This document shows positions 1-9,458 of a stretch of 64,000 bases of DNA, in pieces. The notes beneath the pieces are model-generated. The model searched no databases, had not been told where the DNA came from, and worked only from the letters and a program-made list of their open reading frames with translations. A program made the position numbers and the translations under genes. How positions within the stretch are numbered: position 1 is the first letter of the stretch; each line of letters opens with the position of its first letter. The stretch comes from an uncultured Prevotellaceae bacterium (GTDB lineage Bacteria; Bacteroidota; Bacteroidia; Bacteroidales; Bacteroidaceae), in NCBI GenBank assembly GCA_900316585.1, contig ONDM01000001.1, positions 248,001 through 312,000 of the forward strand, written 5' to 3'.

Positions 1-584
1 TAGTGCCTGCCATCATTCAAGATTCAAAAAGCTTAAAGGTTCTCATGTTAGGCTTTATGAATGAAGAGGCATATAAAAAGACTGTGGGAACAGGCAAGGT
101 CACATTCTTCAGCCGGACAAGAAATACCCTTTGGACTAAAGGAGAGACAAGTGGAAATTTCTTGAATCTTGTAGATATAAAACTTGATTGTGACAATGAC
201 ACCTTACTAATCCAAGTTAATCCTGTAGGCCCTGTTTGTCATACGGGTGCTGACACTTGTTGGAATGAAAAGAATGAGGTTAACCCTCTCCTCTTCCTCA
301 CCTATTTGCAAGATTTCATTGAAAAAAGGCATGAAGAAATGCCAGAGGGATCATATACCACCAGCCTATTCAAGGACGGAATAAACCGTATGGCTCAGAA
401 AGTTGGTGAAGAGGCTCTTGAAGCTGTCATAGAAGCAACCAACGGAACCAATGAAAGATTAGTCTACGAAGGTAGTGATTTCCTCTACCACCTCATCGTT
501 CTGCTCACTGCCAAAGGTCTACGTATTGAAGATTTGGCAAAAGAGCTACAAGTTAGACATGACCCAAAATGGCATAAACATTAA
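1..584 (+). CDS. hisIE: Bifunctional phosphoribosyl-AMP cyclohydrolase / phosphoribosyl-ATP pyrophosphatase (5' partial)
   Basis: Catalyses two early steps of histidine synthesis: hydrolysis of phosphoribosyl-ATP to -AMP (HisE half, C-terminal) and opening of its purine ring (HisI half, N-terminal). The HisI half shows FFSRTRN, LWTKGETSGN and the metal-binding CDND and CHTGADTCW motifs; the HisE half shows YTTSLF and a helical GEEALEAVIEA segment. The reading frame is open to the window edge, with a Leu codon (nTA) before the GTG at position 3. About ten N-terminal residues are probably missing, so that GTG is an internal Val rather than a start. It is likely the end of a hisHAFIE-type cluster lying upstream, because hisG, D, C and B are found separately at 17-21 kb. 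It is followed after 7 nt by ftsE. Confidence 0.95.
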   Translation, partial: VPAIIQDSKSLKVLMLGFMNEEAYKKTVGTGKVTFFSRTRNTLWTKGETSGNFLNLVDIKLDCDNDTLLIQVNPVGPVCHTGADTCWNEKNEVNPLLFLTYLQDFIEKRHEEMPEGSYTTSLFKDGINRMAQKVGEEALEAVIEATNGTNERLVYEGSDFLYHLIVLLTAKGLRIEDLAKELQVRHDPKWHKH

Positions 585-591
585 TAGAAAT

Positions 592-1323
592 ATGGCACTG
601 GTAGTTGACTACAAGAACGTAAAGATAAACCAAGCAGACAAAACTATTCTGAAAGAAGTAAATCTTCAGATAGAAGAAGGTAGTCTGATTTATCTTACAG
701 GCAGGGTTGGAACAGGTAAATCTACCCTACTAAAGACTATGTATGGTGAACTTCCTATTGTAGAAGGCGAAGCTGTTATGCTAGGTTCCTACAAAATGGA
801 TAAAAAACTGAAAGACAACAGGCTTCAGGAACTTCGTAGACAAATAGGAATAGTTTTCCAGGATTTCCAATTGTTAGGAGACAGAACAGTGGAACGAAAC
901 CTGGATTTTGTATTGAGAGCTACAGATTGGAAAAACAAACAGGATATATCAAATCGGATTACAGAAGTTCTTAAACTGGTAGGTTTGGAAGACAAACGAG
1001 AAAAATACCCTAACCAGCTCAGTGGTGGTGAGCAACAACGTATCTGCATTGCCAGAGCCATTCTGAACAACCCTAAACTGGTGCTTGCAGATGAACCTAC
1101 AGGAAATCTAGATATTGTAACCAGTAAGAACATACTAGAACTACTTCATAAAATCAGTGAAAACGGGTCAACAGTCATCATTTCTACCCATAACCTTAGA
1201 CTGATATCATCATTCCCTGGTAGAGTATTTGAAATTAAGGATAGTCAAATAACAGATATAACAGAAGAATTCAACAAGCCAATAGACATGGTAGAATTCA
1301 GTGAGATGGAAACAAAAAAATAA
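592..1323 (+). CDS. ftsE: FtsE-type cell division ABC ATPase
   Basis: A 243-residue ATP-binding subunit of the FtsE family. FtsE pairs with the membrane protein FtsX to couple divisome state to cell-wall hydrolase activation. Visible motifs are a Walker A (GRVGTGKST), Q-loop (VFQDFQLL), signature LSGGEQQR, Walker B LADEPTGNLD and switch His (STHN). The ATG at 592 is chosen because it begins directly at the conserved MALVVDYKNV region; longer readings of the frame run back into hisIE. It starts 7 nt after hisIE and ends 20 nt before lysC, so co-transcription is likely. No ftsX is adjacent. A LolD-like export ATPase is the main alternative, but size and motifs favour FtsE. Confidence 0.85.
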   Translation: MALVVDYKNVKINQADKTILKEVNLQIEEGSLIYLTGRVGTGKSTLLKTMYGELPIVEGEAVMLGSYKMDKKLKDNRLQELRRQIGIVFQDFQLLGDRTVERNLDFVLRATDWKNKQDISNRITEVLKLVGLEDKREKYPNQLSGGEQQRICIARAILNNPKLVLADEPTGNLDIVTSKNILELLHKISENGSTVIISTHNLRLISSFPGRVFEIKDSQITDITEEFNKPIDMVEFSEMETKK

Positions 1324-1343
1324 ACATTAATATAAATATAACG

Positions 1344-2663
1344 ATGAAAGTATTGAAATTTGGTGGTACATCTGTCGGTAATGCACAGAGAATGAAAGAT
1401 GTAGCAAAACTAATCAATGATGGAGAAAAAAAGATTGTTGTACTATCTGCAATGTCAGGAACAACAAACACATTGGTTGAAATTTCTGATTACTTTTATA
1501 AGAAGAATGCAGATGGAGCAAACGAGATTATCAACCAACTCGCTAATCAATACAGAAAGCACGTTGAAGAGCTCTATGATACAGAAGAATATAAAAATGC
1601 CACAAAGGATTTCTTAAGAGAAGAATTCGAATATTTACATGGTTTCTCTAAGGATATGTTTACCATGTTTGAAGAAAGGGTTATTCTTGCTCAAGGTGAG
1701 ATTATAAGTACAAACATGTTGACAAACTACCTTAAAGAACAAGGGGCTAATGTCGCACTTCTTAATGCCCTGGATTTTATGCGTACTGATAAGAACTCTG
1801 AGCCAGATCCAGTGTATATAAGGCAGCATTTGAACGAGTTGCTTGAAGCTAATCCAGATGCAGATATTTATATTACCCAAGGTTTTATATGCCGTAACGC
1901 TTATGGTGAAATAGATAATCTGGAAAGAGGAGGTTCTGATTATACGGCATCTCTTATTGGTGCAGCAATTCTAGCTGAAGAAATCCAAATATGGACTGAT
2001 ATTGATGGAATGCATAATAATGACCCTAGATTTGTAGATTTTACAGAGCCTGTACGTCAACTTCATTTTGAAGAGGCAGCTGAGTTGGCATATTTTGGAG
2101 CAAAGATTCTTCATCCGACATGTGTTCAACCTGCTAAATATGCTGGAATACCTGTTCGATTACTGAATACTATGGAACCTACAGCACCAGGTACAACTAT
2201 TAGCAACGAAACTGAACGAGGAAAGATTAAGGCTGTTGCTGCTAAAGACAATATCACAGCTCTAAAGATTAAGAGCAGTAGAATGCTTTTGGCTCACGGA
2301 TTCCTTAGCAAAGTTTTTGATATTTTTGAGCAATATCAAACAAGCATTGATATGGTTTCTACTTCGGAGGTTGGTGTTTCAATGAGTATAGATAATACAA
2401 AACATCTGAGTGACATAATAAACGAGTTGAAAAAATATGGCACAGTAACTGTAGATTACGACATGTGCATTATATGTGTGGTAGGCGACCTGACTTGGGA
2501 TAACGTTGGTTTTGAGACACTAGCTACAGAAGCCATGAAGAATATACCAGTTCGTATGATTTCCTATGGTGGTAGCAACTATAACATCTCTTTTTTGGTA
2601 AAGAAAGAAGATAAGAAACGTGCCTTACAAGCTTTGACAGACACTTTATTTAAAAAGAACTAA
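1344..2663 (+). CDS. lysC: Aspartate kinase (monofunctional)
   Basis: Phosphorylates aspartate as the first step of the aspartate family (lysine/diaminopimelate, threonine, methionine). The 439-residue protein starts with the KFGGTS nucleotide-binding motif and has the RGGSDYTASL substrate loop near residue 200. Two C-terminal ACT-type regulatory segments start at about residue 310 (ALKIKSSRM and later VVGDLTW), which implies feedback control by an amino acid. There is no homoserine dehydrogenase domain, so it is not the ThrA-type fusion. It lies between ftsE and lysA, with 9 nt to lysA, so this copy probably serves lysine and peptidoglycan precursor synthesis. Confidence 0.95.
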   Translation: MKVLKFGGTSVGNAQRMKDVAKLINDGEKKIVVLSAMSGTTNTLVEISDYFYKKNADGANEIINQLANQYRKHVEELYDTEEYKNATKDFLREEFEYLHGFSKDMFTMFEERVILAQGEIISTNMLTNYLKEQGANVALLNALDFMRTDKNSEPDPVYIRQHLNELLEANPDADIYITQGFICRNAYGEIDNLERGGSDYTASLIGAAILAEEIQIWTDIDGMHNNDPRFVDFTEPVRQLHFEEAAELAYFGAKILHPTCVQPAKYAGIPVRLLNTMEPTAPGTTISNETERGKIKAVAAKDNITALKIKSSRMLLAHGFLSKVFDIFEQYQTSIDMVSTSEVGVSMSIDNTKHLSDIINELKKYGTVTVDYDMCIICVVGDLTWDNVGFETLATEAMKNIPVRMISYGGSNYNISFLVKKEDKKRALQALTDTLFKKN

Positions 2664-2672
2664 ATACAACTT

Positions 2673-3836
2673 ATGAGAGGGCAATTTCCTGTTGAAAAAT
2701 TTAAGGATATAAAAACACCCTTCTATTATTACGATGTAGAGCTGTTACAAAAGACTCTTGACGTCGTAAAAATGGAAACTGAAAAATATCCTAACTTTTA
2801 TGTACACTATGCCATTAAAGCTAATGCTAATCCTATCTTATTAGATATCATTAACAGAAATGGTCTTGGTGCGGATTGTGTAAGCGGTGGAGAGATAAAT
2901 GCTGCAATTAAAGCTGGTTTCCCTTCAGAAAAAATAGTTTTTGCAGGTGTAGGTAAAAGTGACCAGGAAATAAATTTGAGCTTAGATCACGACATTTTTT
3001 GCTTCAATGTAGAAAGTATTCCAGAACTGGAAGTAATAAATGAATTGGCTGCAGCAAAAAACAAAGTTGCAAAAGTTTGTTTCCGCATTAATCCTAATGT
3101 GGGGGCTCACACCCATGCCAACATAACCACAGGGCTAGCTGAAAACAAATTCGGTATTGCAATGGAAGATATGGAATTTGTTGTGTCAAAAGCTGCTGAG
3201 ATGAAAAATGTAGATTTTATTGGCCTACATTTTCATATAGGTTCTCAAATACTTGAGATGGATGATTTCATTGCCTTATGCAAACGGATCAACGAATTAC
3301 AAAACAGATTAGAAGCAGAAGGCATTACTGTCAAGCACATTAACGTGGGCGGAGGTTTAGGCATAGACTATTCTAAGCCTAATGAGAATCCTATACCGAA
3401 CTTCACCGATTACTTTAAGACCTATTCAGAGAATCTAATACTTAGAAAAGACCAGTGTCTTCATTTTGAATTAGGTCGTGCCATTGTAGGGCAATGCGGC
3501 AGCCTCATTACCAAAACCCTATATATAAAGAAAGGTATCCAAAAACAGTTTTGCATTGTTGATGCTGGTATGACAGAGTTAATTCGTCCTGCCTTATATG
3601 GAGCATTCCATCTGGTAGAAAATATTTCTAGCAATGAACCTAATGAGATATATGATGTAGTAGGTCCTATCTGCGAATCCAGTGATGTTTTCGTTAAAGA
3701 CTTTGAACTTAACCAATGCCATAGAGGAGACTACATGGCAATACGGTCTGCTGGTGCATATGGTGAAACCATGGCATCGTCTTATAATTGTAGGGAACTT
3801 CCTAAAGGCTATTCATCGGAAGATTTCAAAAAATAA
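2673..3836 (+). CDS. lysA: Diaminopimelate decarboxylase
   Basis: Decarboxylates meso-diaminopimelate to L-lysine using PLP. The 387-residue protein has the alanine-racemase-type barrel: the Schiff-base lysine is K49 in HYAIKAN, the phosphate-binding GGGLGIDY lies near residue 227, and the C-terminal active-site CESSDVF and GAYGETMASSYN motifs are intact. It is the last gene of the hisIE-ftsE-lysC-lysA run and is followed by a strong terminator. Pairing with lysC 9 nt upstream puts the first and last lysine-branch enzymes in one transcript. Confidence 0.95.
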   Translation: MRGQFPVEKFKDIKTPFYYYDVELLQKTLDVVKMETEKYPNFYVHYAIKANANPILLDIINRNGLGADCVSGGEINAAIKAGFPSEKIVFAGVGKSDQEINLSLDHDIFCFNVESIPELEVINELAAAKNKVAKVCFRINPNVGAHTHANITTGLAENKFGIAMEDMEFVVSKAAEMKNVDFIGLHFHIGSQILEMDDFIALCKRINELQNRLEAEGITVKHINVGGGLGIDYSKPNENPIPNFTDYFKTYSENLILRKDQCLHFELGRAIVGQCGSLITKTLYIKKGIQKQFCIVDAGMTELIRPALYGAFHLVENISSNEPNEIYDVVGPICESSDVFVKDFELNQCHRGDYMAIRSAGAYGETMASSYNCRELPKGYSSEDFKK

Positions 3837-3843
3837 CAGCTCT

Positions 3844-3877
3844 ATCCTAGGTTACTTTAGCCTAGGATATTTTTTTT
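3844..3877 (+). terminator. Rho-independent terminator after lysA
   Basis: Perfect 8-bp stem (ATCCTAGG at 3844-3851 with CCTAGGAT at 3861-3868), a 9-nt loop and an eight-T run at 3870-3877, starting 7 nt after the lysA stop. Confidence 0.9.
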
Positions 3878-3925
3878 ATAGACAATATTTTACAAAGAAT
3901 CTATTTCCTCAGTAGATTGCTCACT

Positions 3926-5170
3926 TTATTCAAAACGAATAGACTTTGCAGGATGAATGTGAGACACCAAAAAGCTAGGAATAATGAGCACAAGGACGGA
4001 AATAATCAAGGTAACTAGATTCAGTAATAGAATAGCAAAAGGATTAATCAAAATAGGTACCGTATCAACATAATATGTTTGAGCATCTAAATGAATAATA
4101 GAAAAATATTTCTGTAAAAAACAAAGACCCAAACCTATTAGATTACCATAAATTAGTCCCTTCCCTATTATGAAAGTTGCAAAATAAAGAAATGTGTGAC
4201 GAATAGACGGGTTCGTAGCTCCTAGTGCCTTTAAAACACCAATCATATTCGTTCTCTCCAATATAATGATAAGTAATCCACTAATCATGGTGAATCCTGC
4301 TACAGCTAGCATCAAAATCAGAATAACCCATACATTCATATCCAACAAGCTGAGCCAAGCAAATAATGAAGGATATAGTTGTTCAATAGTACAAACGAAA
4401 TATGTGTCACCATAGCGATCTACCTGCCCATTCATTTTATGCAACACATTAATGAAATCGTCATTAATGGTATTATAATCCTTGACAGAAATCTCAAATC
4501 CACTTATTTGATCATCTTCCCATCCATTCAATTTGACAAGTGCTCGTAAATCTGTAAAAAGCAGATTGTCATCAAATTCCATTAGATGGGTACAATAAAT
4601 ACCTGCAATAACATATCTTCTAGCACGAATAGAATTACCCATAAAATAACAGTAAATCTTATCACCAACCTCAATTTTAAGATCTTTGGCTATAGATTCT
4701 GAAATAATAATTCTATTACTTATTATACTATCAGAAAAGACAGGAATCTCACCTTCTACAAGATGATCTTTCAAAAAAGAATAATCATATTCTGGTCCTA
4801 TACCCTTCAAAGCAACTCCACGAAATTCTTTTTCAGTCTTTAAAAGACATGGTTTAGTAATATACCGTTGTACATGTGTAACATTAGGTATTTCCTTTAT
4901 TACACTCATGACACTATCATTGCCGACTACAGGAAAACTTTCAAAAGAATTGGTCTGCTCCATATTCATTACCTGAATATGAGAACCAAAACCAAAAAGT
5001 TTATTCCGAATTTCATGCTTGAACCCAAGAACAACACAGACAGAAATTATCATCACAGCCAATCCTATTGCCATGCCAATAGTAGCAATAGTAATAGCAG
5101 GACGAGAAACCTGTTTCTGGTTTGTCCTGCTACCATAAATCTTTCTTGCTATGAAGAGAGGGAAATTCAT
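3926..5170 (-). CDS. LolC/E-type (FtsX-domain) ABC transporter permease
   Basis: A 414-residue membrane protein of the lipoprotein-releasing LolC/LolE family. The topology is characteristic: one N-terminal transmembrane helix (about residues 26-48), a large periplasmic domain, and three C-terminal helices in the FtsX domain (about 275-400). The conserved ERTNMIGVLKALGA cytoplasmic segment that contacts the ATPase is present. Its likely job is extraction of lipoproteins from the inner membrane with a LolD ATPase encoded elsewhere. The start ATG overlaps the stop of the upstream aminotransferase by 4 nt (ATGA), indicating translational coupling. A MacB-like exporter role cannot be excluded. Confidence 0.85.
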   Translation of the reverse strand: MNFPLFIARKIYGSRTNQKQVSRPAITIATIGMAIGLAVMIISVCVVLGFKHEIRNKLFGFGSHIQVMNMEQTNSFESFPVVGNDSVMSVIKEIPNVTHVQRYITKPCLLKTEKEFRGVALKGIGPEYDYSFLKDHLVEGEIPVFSDSIISNRIIISESIAKDLKIEVGDKIYCYFMGNSIRARRYVIAGIYCTHLMEFDDNLLFTDLRALVKLNGWEDDQISGFEISVKDYNTINDDFINVLHKMNGQVDRYGDTYFVCTIEQLYPSLFAWLSLLDMNVWVILILMLAVAGFTMISGLLIIILERTNMIGVLKALGATNPSIRHTFLYFATFIIGKGLIYGNLIGLGLCFLQKYFSIIHLDAQTYYVDTVPILINPFAILLLNLVTLIISVLVLIIPSFLVSHIHPAKSIRFE

Positions 5171-6366
5171 TCTGTTCTACCAGGATAAGCTTCTAATGCT
5201 TTACGTAATACAAAAAGCGCACGAACTAAATCTTCCTTTTTCAAGACATAAGCTATACGCACTTCATTATGCCCTGAACCAGGCGTCGTATAAAAACCAC
5301 TGGCAGGGGCAAGCATAACAGTTTCACCTTCATAGTTGAATTCGCTCAAGCACCAGGCACAGAATTTCTCACTATCATCTACAGGAAGCTTGGCAACTGT
5401 ATAAAAAGCCCCCATTGGAATTGGAGAATAAACTCCAGGTATGCGATTCAATCCATCTATCAGGCACTTTCTGCGTTCAACATATTCATCATAAGTTTCA
5501 CGTAGATACTCTTCAGGAGTGTCCAATGATGCTTCTGCTGCTATCTGCCCAATCAAAGGAGGACTTAAACGAGCTTGACAGAATTTCATGACAGCCTTAC
5601 GAACTTCTTCATTTTTTGTAACCAAAGCACCTATACGTATTCCACACTCACTATAACGTTTAGAAACCGAATCAATCAAAACTACGTTCTGCTGAATACC
5701 TTCCAAATGACAAGCAGATATATAGGGAGAACCAGTGTAAATAAATTCACGATATACCTCATCAGAGAACAGATACAAATCATATTTCTTTACCAGGTCA
5801 CGAATCTGATTCATCTCCCTACGGGTATAGAGATAACCCGTTGGATTATTAGGATTACAAATTAATATTGCCCTAGTACGCTCATTAATTAATTCTTCAA
5901 ACTTCTCTACTTTTGGTAAAGAAAAGCCCTCATCAATTGTTGTTGCTATAGTTCGAATAACAGCACCAGCTGAGATTGCAAATGCCATATAGTTAGCATA
6001 AGCAGGTTCTGGTACAATAATTTCATCCCCAGGATTTAAGCACGCTAAAAATGCGAATAACACAGCTTCCGAACCACCTGTAGTAATAATAATGTCATCA
6101 GAGGAAACATTAATATCATACTTTTCATAATAATTCACCAATTTCTTCCTCAAACTTAAATATCCTTGAGAAGGTGAATATTCTAGTATTTTGCGGTCAA
6201 TATTATGAATAGCATCCAACGCAACCTGAGGAGTTGGGAGGTCAGGCTGTCCGATATTTAAATGATAAACATGAATTCCACGATCTTTAGCCTCGTATGC
6301 CAACGGAGCTAATTTTCTAATTGGAGAAGCAGGCATTGCAGCACCTCTAACCGATATCTTAGGCAT
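5167..6366 (-). CDS. PLP-dependent class I/II aminotransferase (aspartate aminotransferase-like)
   Basis: A 399-residue fold-type I aminotransferase. Visible features are the N-terminal LNIGQPDLPTP, NPNNPTG (171-177), the SDEVYREF strand with the cofactor-contacting Asp, and the Schiff-base lysine K236 in SVSKRYS, followed by GIRIGALV. The family includes aspartate, aromatic and alanine aminotransferases; the substrate cannot be read from sequence, and aspartate aminotransferase is the usual assignment. It is first in a two-gene operon with the LolC/E-like permease and is driven by a consensus promoter at 6402-6433. Confidence 0.85.
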   Translation of the reverse strand: MPKISVRGAAMPASPIRKLAPLAYEAKDRGIHVYHLNIGQPDLPTPQVALDAIHNIDRKILEYSPSQGYLSLRKKLVNYYEKYDINVSSDDIIITTGGSEAVLFAFLACLNPGDEIIVPEPAYANYMAFAISAGAVIRTIATTIDEGFSLPKVEKFEELINERTRAILICNPNNPTGYLYTRREMNQIRDLVKKYDLYLFSDEVYREFIYTGSPYISACHLEGIQQNVVLIDSVSKRYSECGIRIGALVTKNEEVRKAVMKFCQARLSPPLIGQIAAEASLDTPEEYLRETYDEYVERRKCLIDGLNRIPGVYSPIPMGAFYTVAKLPVDDSEKFCAWCLSEFNYEGETVMLAPASGFYTTPGSGHNEVRIAYVLKKEDLVRALFVLRKALEAYPGRTE

Positions 6367-6401
6367 ATTTTATTATATTATGTTCTATATTAATTAAGGT
6401 G

Positions 6402-6433
6402 CAAAGGTAAGGTTTTAACACAAACTACACAAA
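6402..6433 (-). promoter_or_regulatory. Bacteroides-type promoter of the aminotransferase operon
   Basis: Exact match on the minus strand: -33 TTTG (6433-6430), 20-nt spacer, -7 TACCTTTG (6409-6402). The start codon lies 36 nt downstream of the -7 box. Confidence 0.8.
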
Positions 6434-6493
6434 TTTGAAAGGAACAAATTAAATTAAACAAACTATCATAGAACCTATATCGGATAATTTTAG

Positions 6494-6501
6494 TAAGTTT
6501 G
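6494..6501 (+). promoter_or_regulatory. Candidate -7 element for the DUF4494-yggS operon
   Basis: TAAGTTTG matches TAnnTTTG and lies 28 nt before the ATG at 6530. No TTTG-like -33 box is seen at 19-22 nt upstream, so it is weaker than the other promoters of this window. Confidence 0.4.
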
Positions 6502-6529
6502 CAATACAAATTAAAAACAAGTATAAAAG

Positions 6530-7006
6530 ATGAATTGGTTTGAATGTAAAGTAATATATGAAAAGCCTGTAGAAAATACAGCTGCAACGAAAAAAGTACC
6601 AGAACTATATTTAGTAGATGCCATTAGTTTTACCGAGGCAGAAGCACGAATCATAGAAGAAATGACCCCATTTATTACTGGCAGTTTTGAAGTCAGTGAT
6701 ATTAAAAGAGCAAAATACAGTGAGCTCTTTTTCTGCGAGGAAGAAACTGCAGACCGGTGGTTTAAGAGCAAAGTCTATTTCGTCATTCTGGACGAAAAAA
6801 CCGGGAAAGAAAAAAAGGCACCAAACAATTTCCTTGTACAAGCTGCCAATCTAAAAGATGCTGTTAAGAAACTTGAAGACGGCTTGAAAAACACAATGAT
6901 GGATTATGTTATATCTAGCATTGCAGAAACAGCTATCATGGACGTTTATCCATACAAAGTGAAAAGTGAAAAGCCTGAATTCCAAGACGCTTTAGAACAG
7001 AAATAA
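6530..7006 (+). CDS. DUF4494 family protein
   Basis: A 158-residue soluble protein with no signal peptide, matching the DUF4494 family that is widespread in Bacteroidetes and uncharacterised. The family-typical start is present (MNWFECKVIYEK, with LYLVDAISFTEAEARI following). Only 3 nt separate it from the PLP-homeostasis gene, so the two are almost certainly co-transcribed. I can assign no function beyond the family name. Confidence 0.85.
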   Translation: MNWFECKVIYEKPVENTAATKKVPELYLVDAISFTEAEARIIEEMTPFITGSFEVSDIKRAKYSELFFCEEETADRWFKSKVYFVILDEKTGKEKKAPNNFLVQAANLKDAVKKLEDGLKNTMMDYVISSIAETAIMDVYPYKVKSEKPEFQDALEQK

Positions 7007-7009
7007 AAG

Positions 7010-7687
7010 ATGCCAAACATAAAAGAAGAAATAGTAAAAATAACAAACGGACTTCCTCAGGGAGTCCGTTTAGTTGCTATCTCCAAATTCCATCCAGCAA
7101 ACGCAATAGAAGAAGCATACGCAGCTGGACAAAGAATTTTTGGAGAAAGTCATGTAAAAGAGCTTCAACAAAAAATGGCTGTTTTACCTAAGGACATTGA
7201 ATGGCATTTCATTGGACATTTACAAACCAATAAAGTCAAATACATTGCCCCATTTATTAAGTTAATTCATGCTGTAGATACAATAAAGCTATTACAGGAA
7301 ATTGACAAACAAGCCAAAAGAGCAGGAAGGATAATCCCTATCTTAATTCAACTTCATATAGCTGAAGAAGAAACTAAATTTGGCTTTACAATAGAAGAAT
7401 GTAGAAACCTTTTAACTACTCAAGATTGGTCAGAATACCCAAATGTAAGAGTTTCAGGCTTGATGTGCATGGCAACCAATACAGACGACATGGAACAAGT
7501 AAGAAGGGAATTCCGCACCGTCCATGATTTCTTCTGTGAAATGAAAGCATCATGTACCAATCTCACTTCTTTTACAGAACTATCTATGGGAATGAGCCAT
7601 GATTATCCTATTGCCGTGGAAGAAGGGAGTACGTTAATACGAGTTGGGAGTAAGATTTTTGGGGAAAGAGACTATTCCAAGAACTAA
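7010..7687 (+). CDS. YggS/PROSC-type PLP homeostasis protein
   Basis: A 225-residue single-domain PLP-binding barrel of the YggS family, which buffers free pyridoxal phosphate and affects amino-acid and keto-acid pools without a known catalytic activity. The cofactor lysine is K26 in AISKFHP. Further family motifs are FGESHVKEL, WHFIGHLQTNK, SGLMCMAT and LSMGMSHDYPIAVEEG. Length is normal. It lies directly downstream of the DUF4494 gene. Confidence 0.92.
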   Translation: MPNIKEEIVKITNGLPQGVRLVAISKFHPANAIEEAYAAGQRIFGESHVKELQQKMAVLPKDIEWHFIGHLQTNKVKYIAPFIKLIHAVDTIKLLQEIDKQAKRAGRIIPILIQLHIAEEETKFGFTIEECRNLLTTQDWSEYPNVRVSGLMCMATNTDDMEQVRREFRTVHDFFCEMKASCTNLTSFTELSMGMSHDYPIAVEEGSTLIRVGSKIFGERDYSKN

Positions 7688-7721
7688 ATAAACAAGTAAA
7701 ATGAATATTTAGTCCTTTTTG

Positions 7722-7753
7722 TTTGCTTGGTATTTCCTTTTTTTATACTTTTG
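7722..7753 (+). promoter_or_regulatory. Bacteroides-type promoter of the acyl-CoA ligase gene
   Basis: Exact match: -33 TTTG (7722-7725), 20-nt spacer, -7 TACTTTTG (7746-7753). The ATG at 7777 lies 23 nt downstream, so the 5' leader is very short. This also argues against the upstream TTG at 7723 as the start codon, because it sits inside the -33 box. Confidence 0.8.
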
Positions 7754-7776
7754 CTCAGTATTTCAAAAAGTGTGCA

Positions 7777-9429
7777 ATGACTGAACAATTACCTAGCTTT
7801 ATACCTATCATAGAAGAAAGCATCAAAAAAAATTGGGACTTAGATGCATTTACAGATTATGAGGGAGCCACTCTACAATATAAAGATCTGGCAAGAAAAA
7901 TAGAAAAACTACACATTCTCTTTGAGAATAGTGGTGTTGTAAAAGGGGATAAAATAGCATTATTTGGACGTAATTGTGCAAACTGGGGTGCAGCCTTCTT
8001 TGCTATTCTAACTTATGGAGCTATTGCTGTTCCTATCCTTCATGAATTTAAGCCGGAAAATGTGCATTCTTTGGTCAATCATTCAGATGCAAAATTACTT
8101 TTTGCAGGTGACCAAGTCTTTCCTTCTTTGGACCCCGATGCAATGCCTAATTTGGAAGGTATAATCAACATTCAAGATTATCAGCTTTTCGTTTGCAGAA
8201 AGGAGAAACTTTATAATGCACGTGAAAACTTGAATTTCATGTTTGGTTCTAAGTTCCCTAAATATTTCCGTCCTGAACATGTGCATTATGAACCAGAAGA
8301 TGGTCCAGATGCATTAGCTATGATTAATTACACTTCAGGAAGTACTGGAAATCCAAAGGGAGTTATGATACCTTATCGTGCAATTACTTCCAATATTCTC
8401 TTCGCACGCGAGGCTATCCCTAACATTCGGGGTGAAAGAGTGATTTCAATCCTCCCTATGGCTCACATGTATGGTATGGCTTTTGAGTTCGTTTATGAAA
8501 TGACAGAAGGAGCACATATCTTTTTCCTAACACGTATTCCAAGTCCGAAAATCATTTTCAAGGCTTTTCAAGAGATAAAGCCTGTAATTGTAATATCTGT
8601 TCCTCTAATTATTGAGAAGGTTATCAGAAAGGCTGTATTCCCCAAAATCACTCAAACAGTAAAATTATTAATGAAAGCTCCTTATTTGGGTGATAGAATC
8701 AAAGCTCAGATTTGCCAGCAGATAAAAGATGCCTTTGGAAATAATTTCCGTGAAGTTATTATTGGTGGAGCTGCTTTCAATCAGGAAATTGAGAAATTCA
8801 TGCATGATGTCAATTTCCCTTATACTGTAGGATATGGTACTACTGAAACCGCTCCTATTCTTGCATATGAAGACTGGTCCAAATTCAAGTTATATAGCTG
8901 TGGCAAAGCAGCATTGAATATGGAACTGAAAATTAACAGTAAAGATCCAGAACATATTGTAGGTGAGATATTGGCTAAAGGACCAAATGTCATGTTAGGT
9001 TATTATAAGAATCCTGAAGCTACAGCCCAAGTTATGCAAGATGGATGGTATCATACAGGTGACCTTGGAACAATCGACTCAGAAGGCAATCTTACTATAA
9101 AAGGTAGATGCAAGAACATGCTACTTAGCGCCTCAGGGCAGAATGTTTACCCTGAAGAAATTGAAGATAAGTTGAATACCCTTCCATATGTAGCTGAAAG
9201 TGTTGTTGTTCAACGTGGAGAAAAGTTCTTCGGCCTTGTTTATCCAGATCAGGACCTTATCAAGAAAGAAAATCTGACAATTGAGAAGTTACAAGAAATA
9301 ATGGAAAATAACCGTAAGTTATTAAATACTCAAGTAGCCAACTATGAGCAACTTGCGGGAATTGAAATTAGAGAAGAGGAATTTGAAAAGACTCCTAAAA
9401 AGAGTATTAAGAGATTCCTGTACTCTTAA
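7777..9429 (+). CDS. AMP-dependent acyl-CoA ligase (long-chain fatty acid-CoA ligase-like)
   Basis: A 550-residue adenylate-forming enzyme that activates a carboxylic acid to acyl-AMP and then acyl-CoA. The P-loop-like YTSGSTGNPKGVM, the GYGTTETAP acyl-AMP motif, YHTGDLG and the C-terminal PKKSIKRFL segment with the catalytic lysine are all present. The substrate is inferred as a fatty acid from the family. The ATG at 7777 is preferred because the upstream in-frame TTG overlaps the promoter. It stands as a single transcription unit ended by a very long bidirectional hairpin. Confidence 0.85.
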   Translation: MTEQLPSFIPIIEESIKKNWDLDAFTDYEGATLQYKDLARKIEKLHILFENSGVVKGDKIALFGRNCANWGAAFFAILTYGAIAVPILHEFKPENVHSLVNHSDAKLLFAGDQVFPSLDPDAMPNLEGIINIQDYQLFVCRKEKLYNARENLNFMFGSKFPKYFRPEHVHYEPEDGPDALAMINYTSGSTGNPKGVMIPYRAITSNILFAREAIPNIRGERVISILPMAHMYGMAFEFVYEMTEGAHIFFLTRIPSPKIIFKAFQEIKPVIVISVPLIIEKVIRKAVFPKITQTVKLLMKAPYLGDRIKAQICQQIKDAFGNNFREVIIGGAAFNQEIEKFMHDVNFPYTVGYGTTETAPILAYEDWSKFKLYSCGKAALNMELKINSKDPEHIVGEILAKGPNVMLGYYKNPEATAQVMQDGWYHTGDLGTIDSEGNLTIKGRCKNMLLSASGQNVYPEEIEDKLNTLPYVAESVVVQRGEKFFGLVYPDQDLIKKENLTIEKLQEIMENNRKLLNTQVANYEQLAGIEIREEEFEKTPKKSIKRFLYS

Positions 9430-9458
9430 TCCCAATCTACAATAACCTTAATAATCTG

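Noticed and set aside
475..591. Longer ftsE start inside hisIE
   Set aside because: The extension lies in the hisIE coding region, has no similarity to FtsE and would require a non-ATG start; the ATG at 592 begins the conserved domain.
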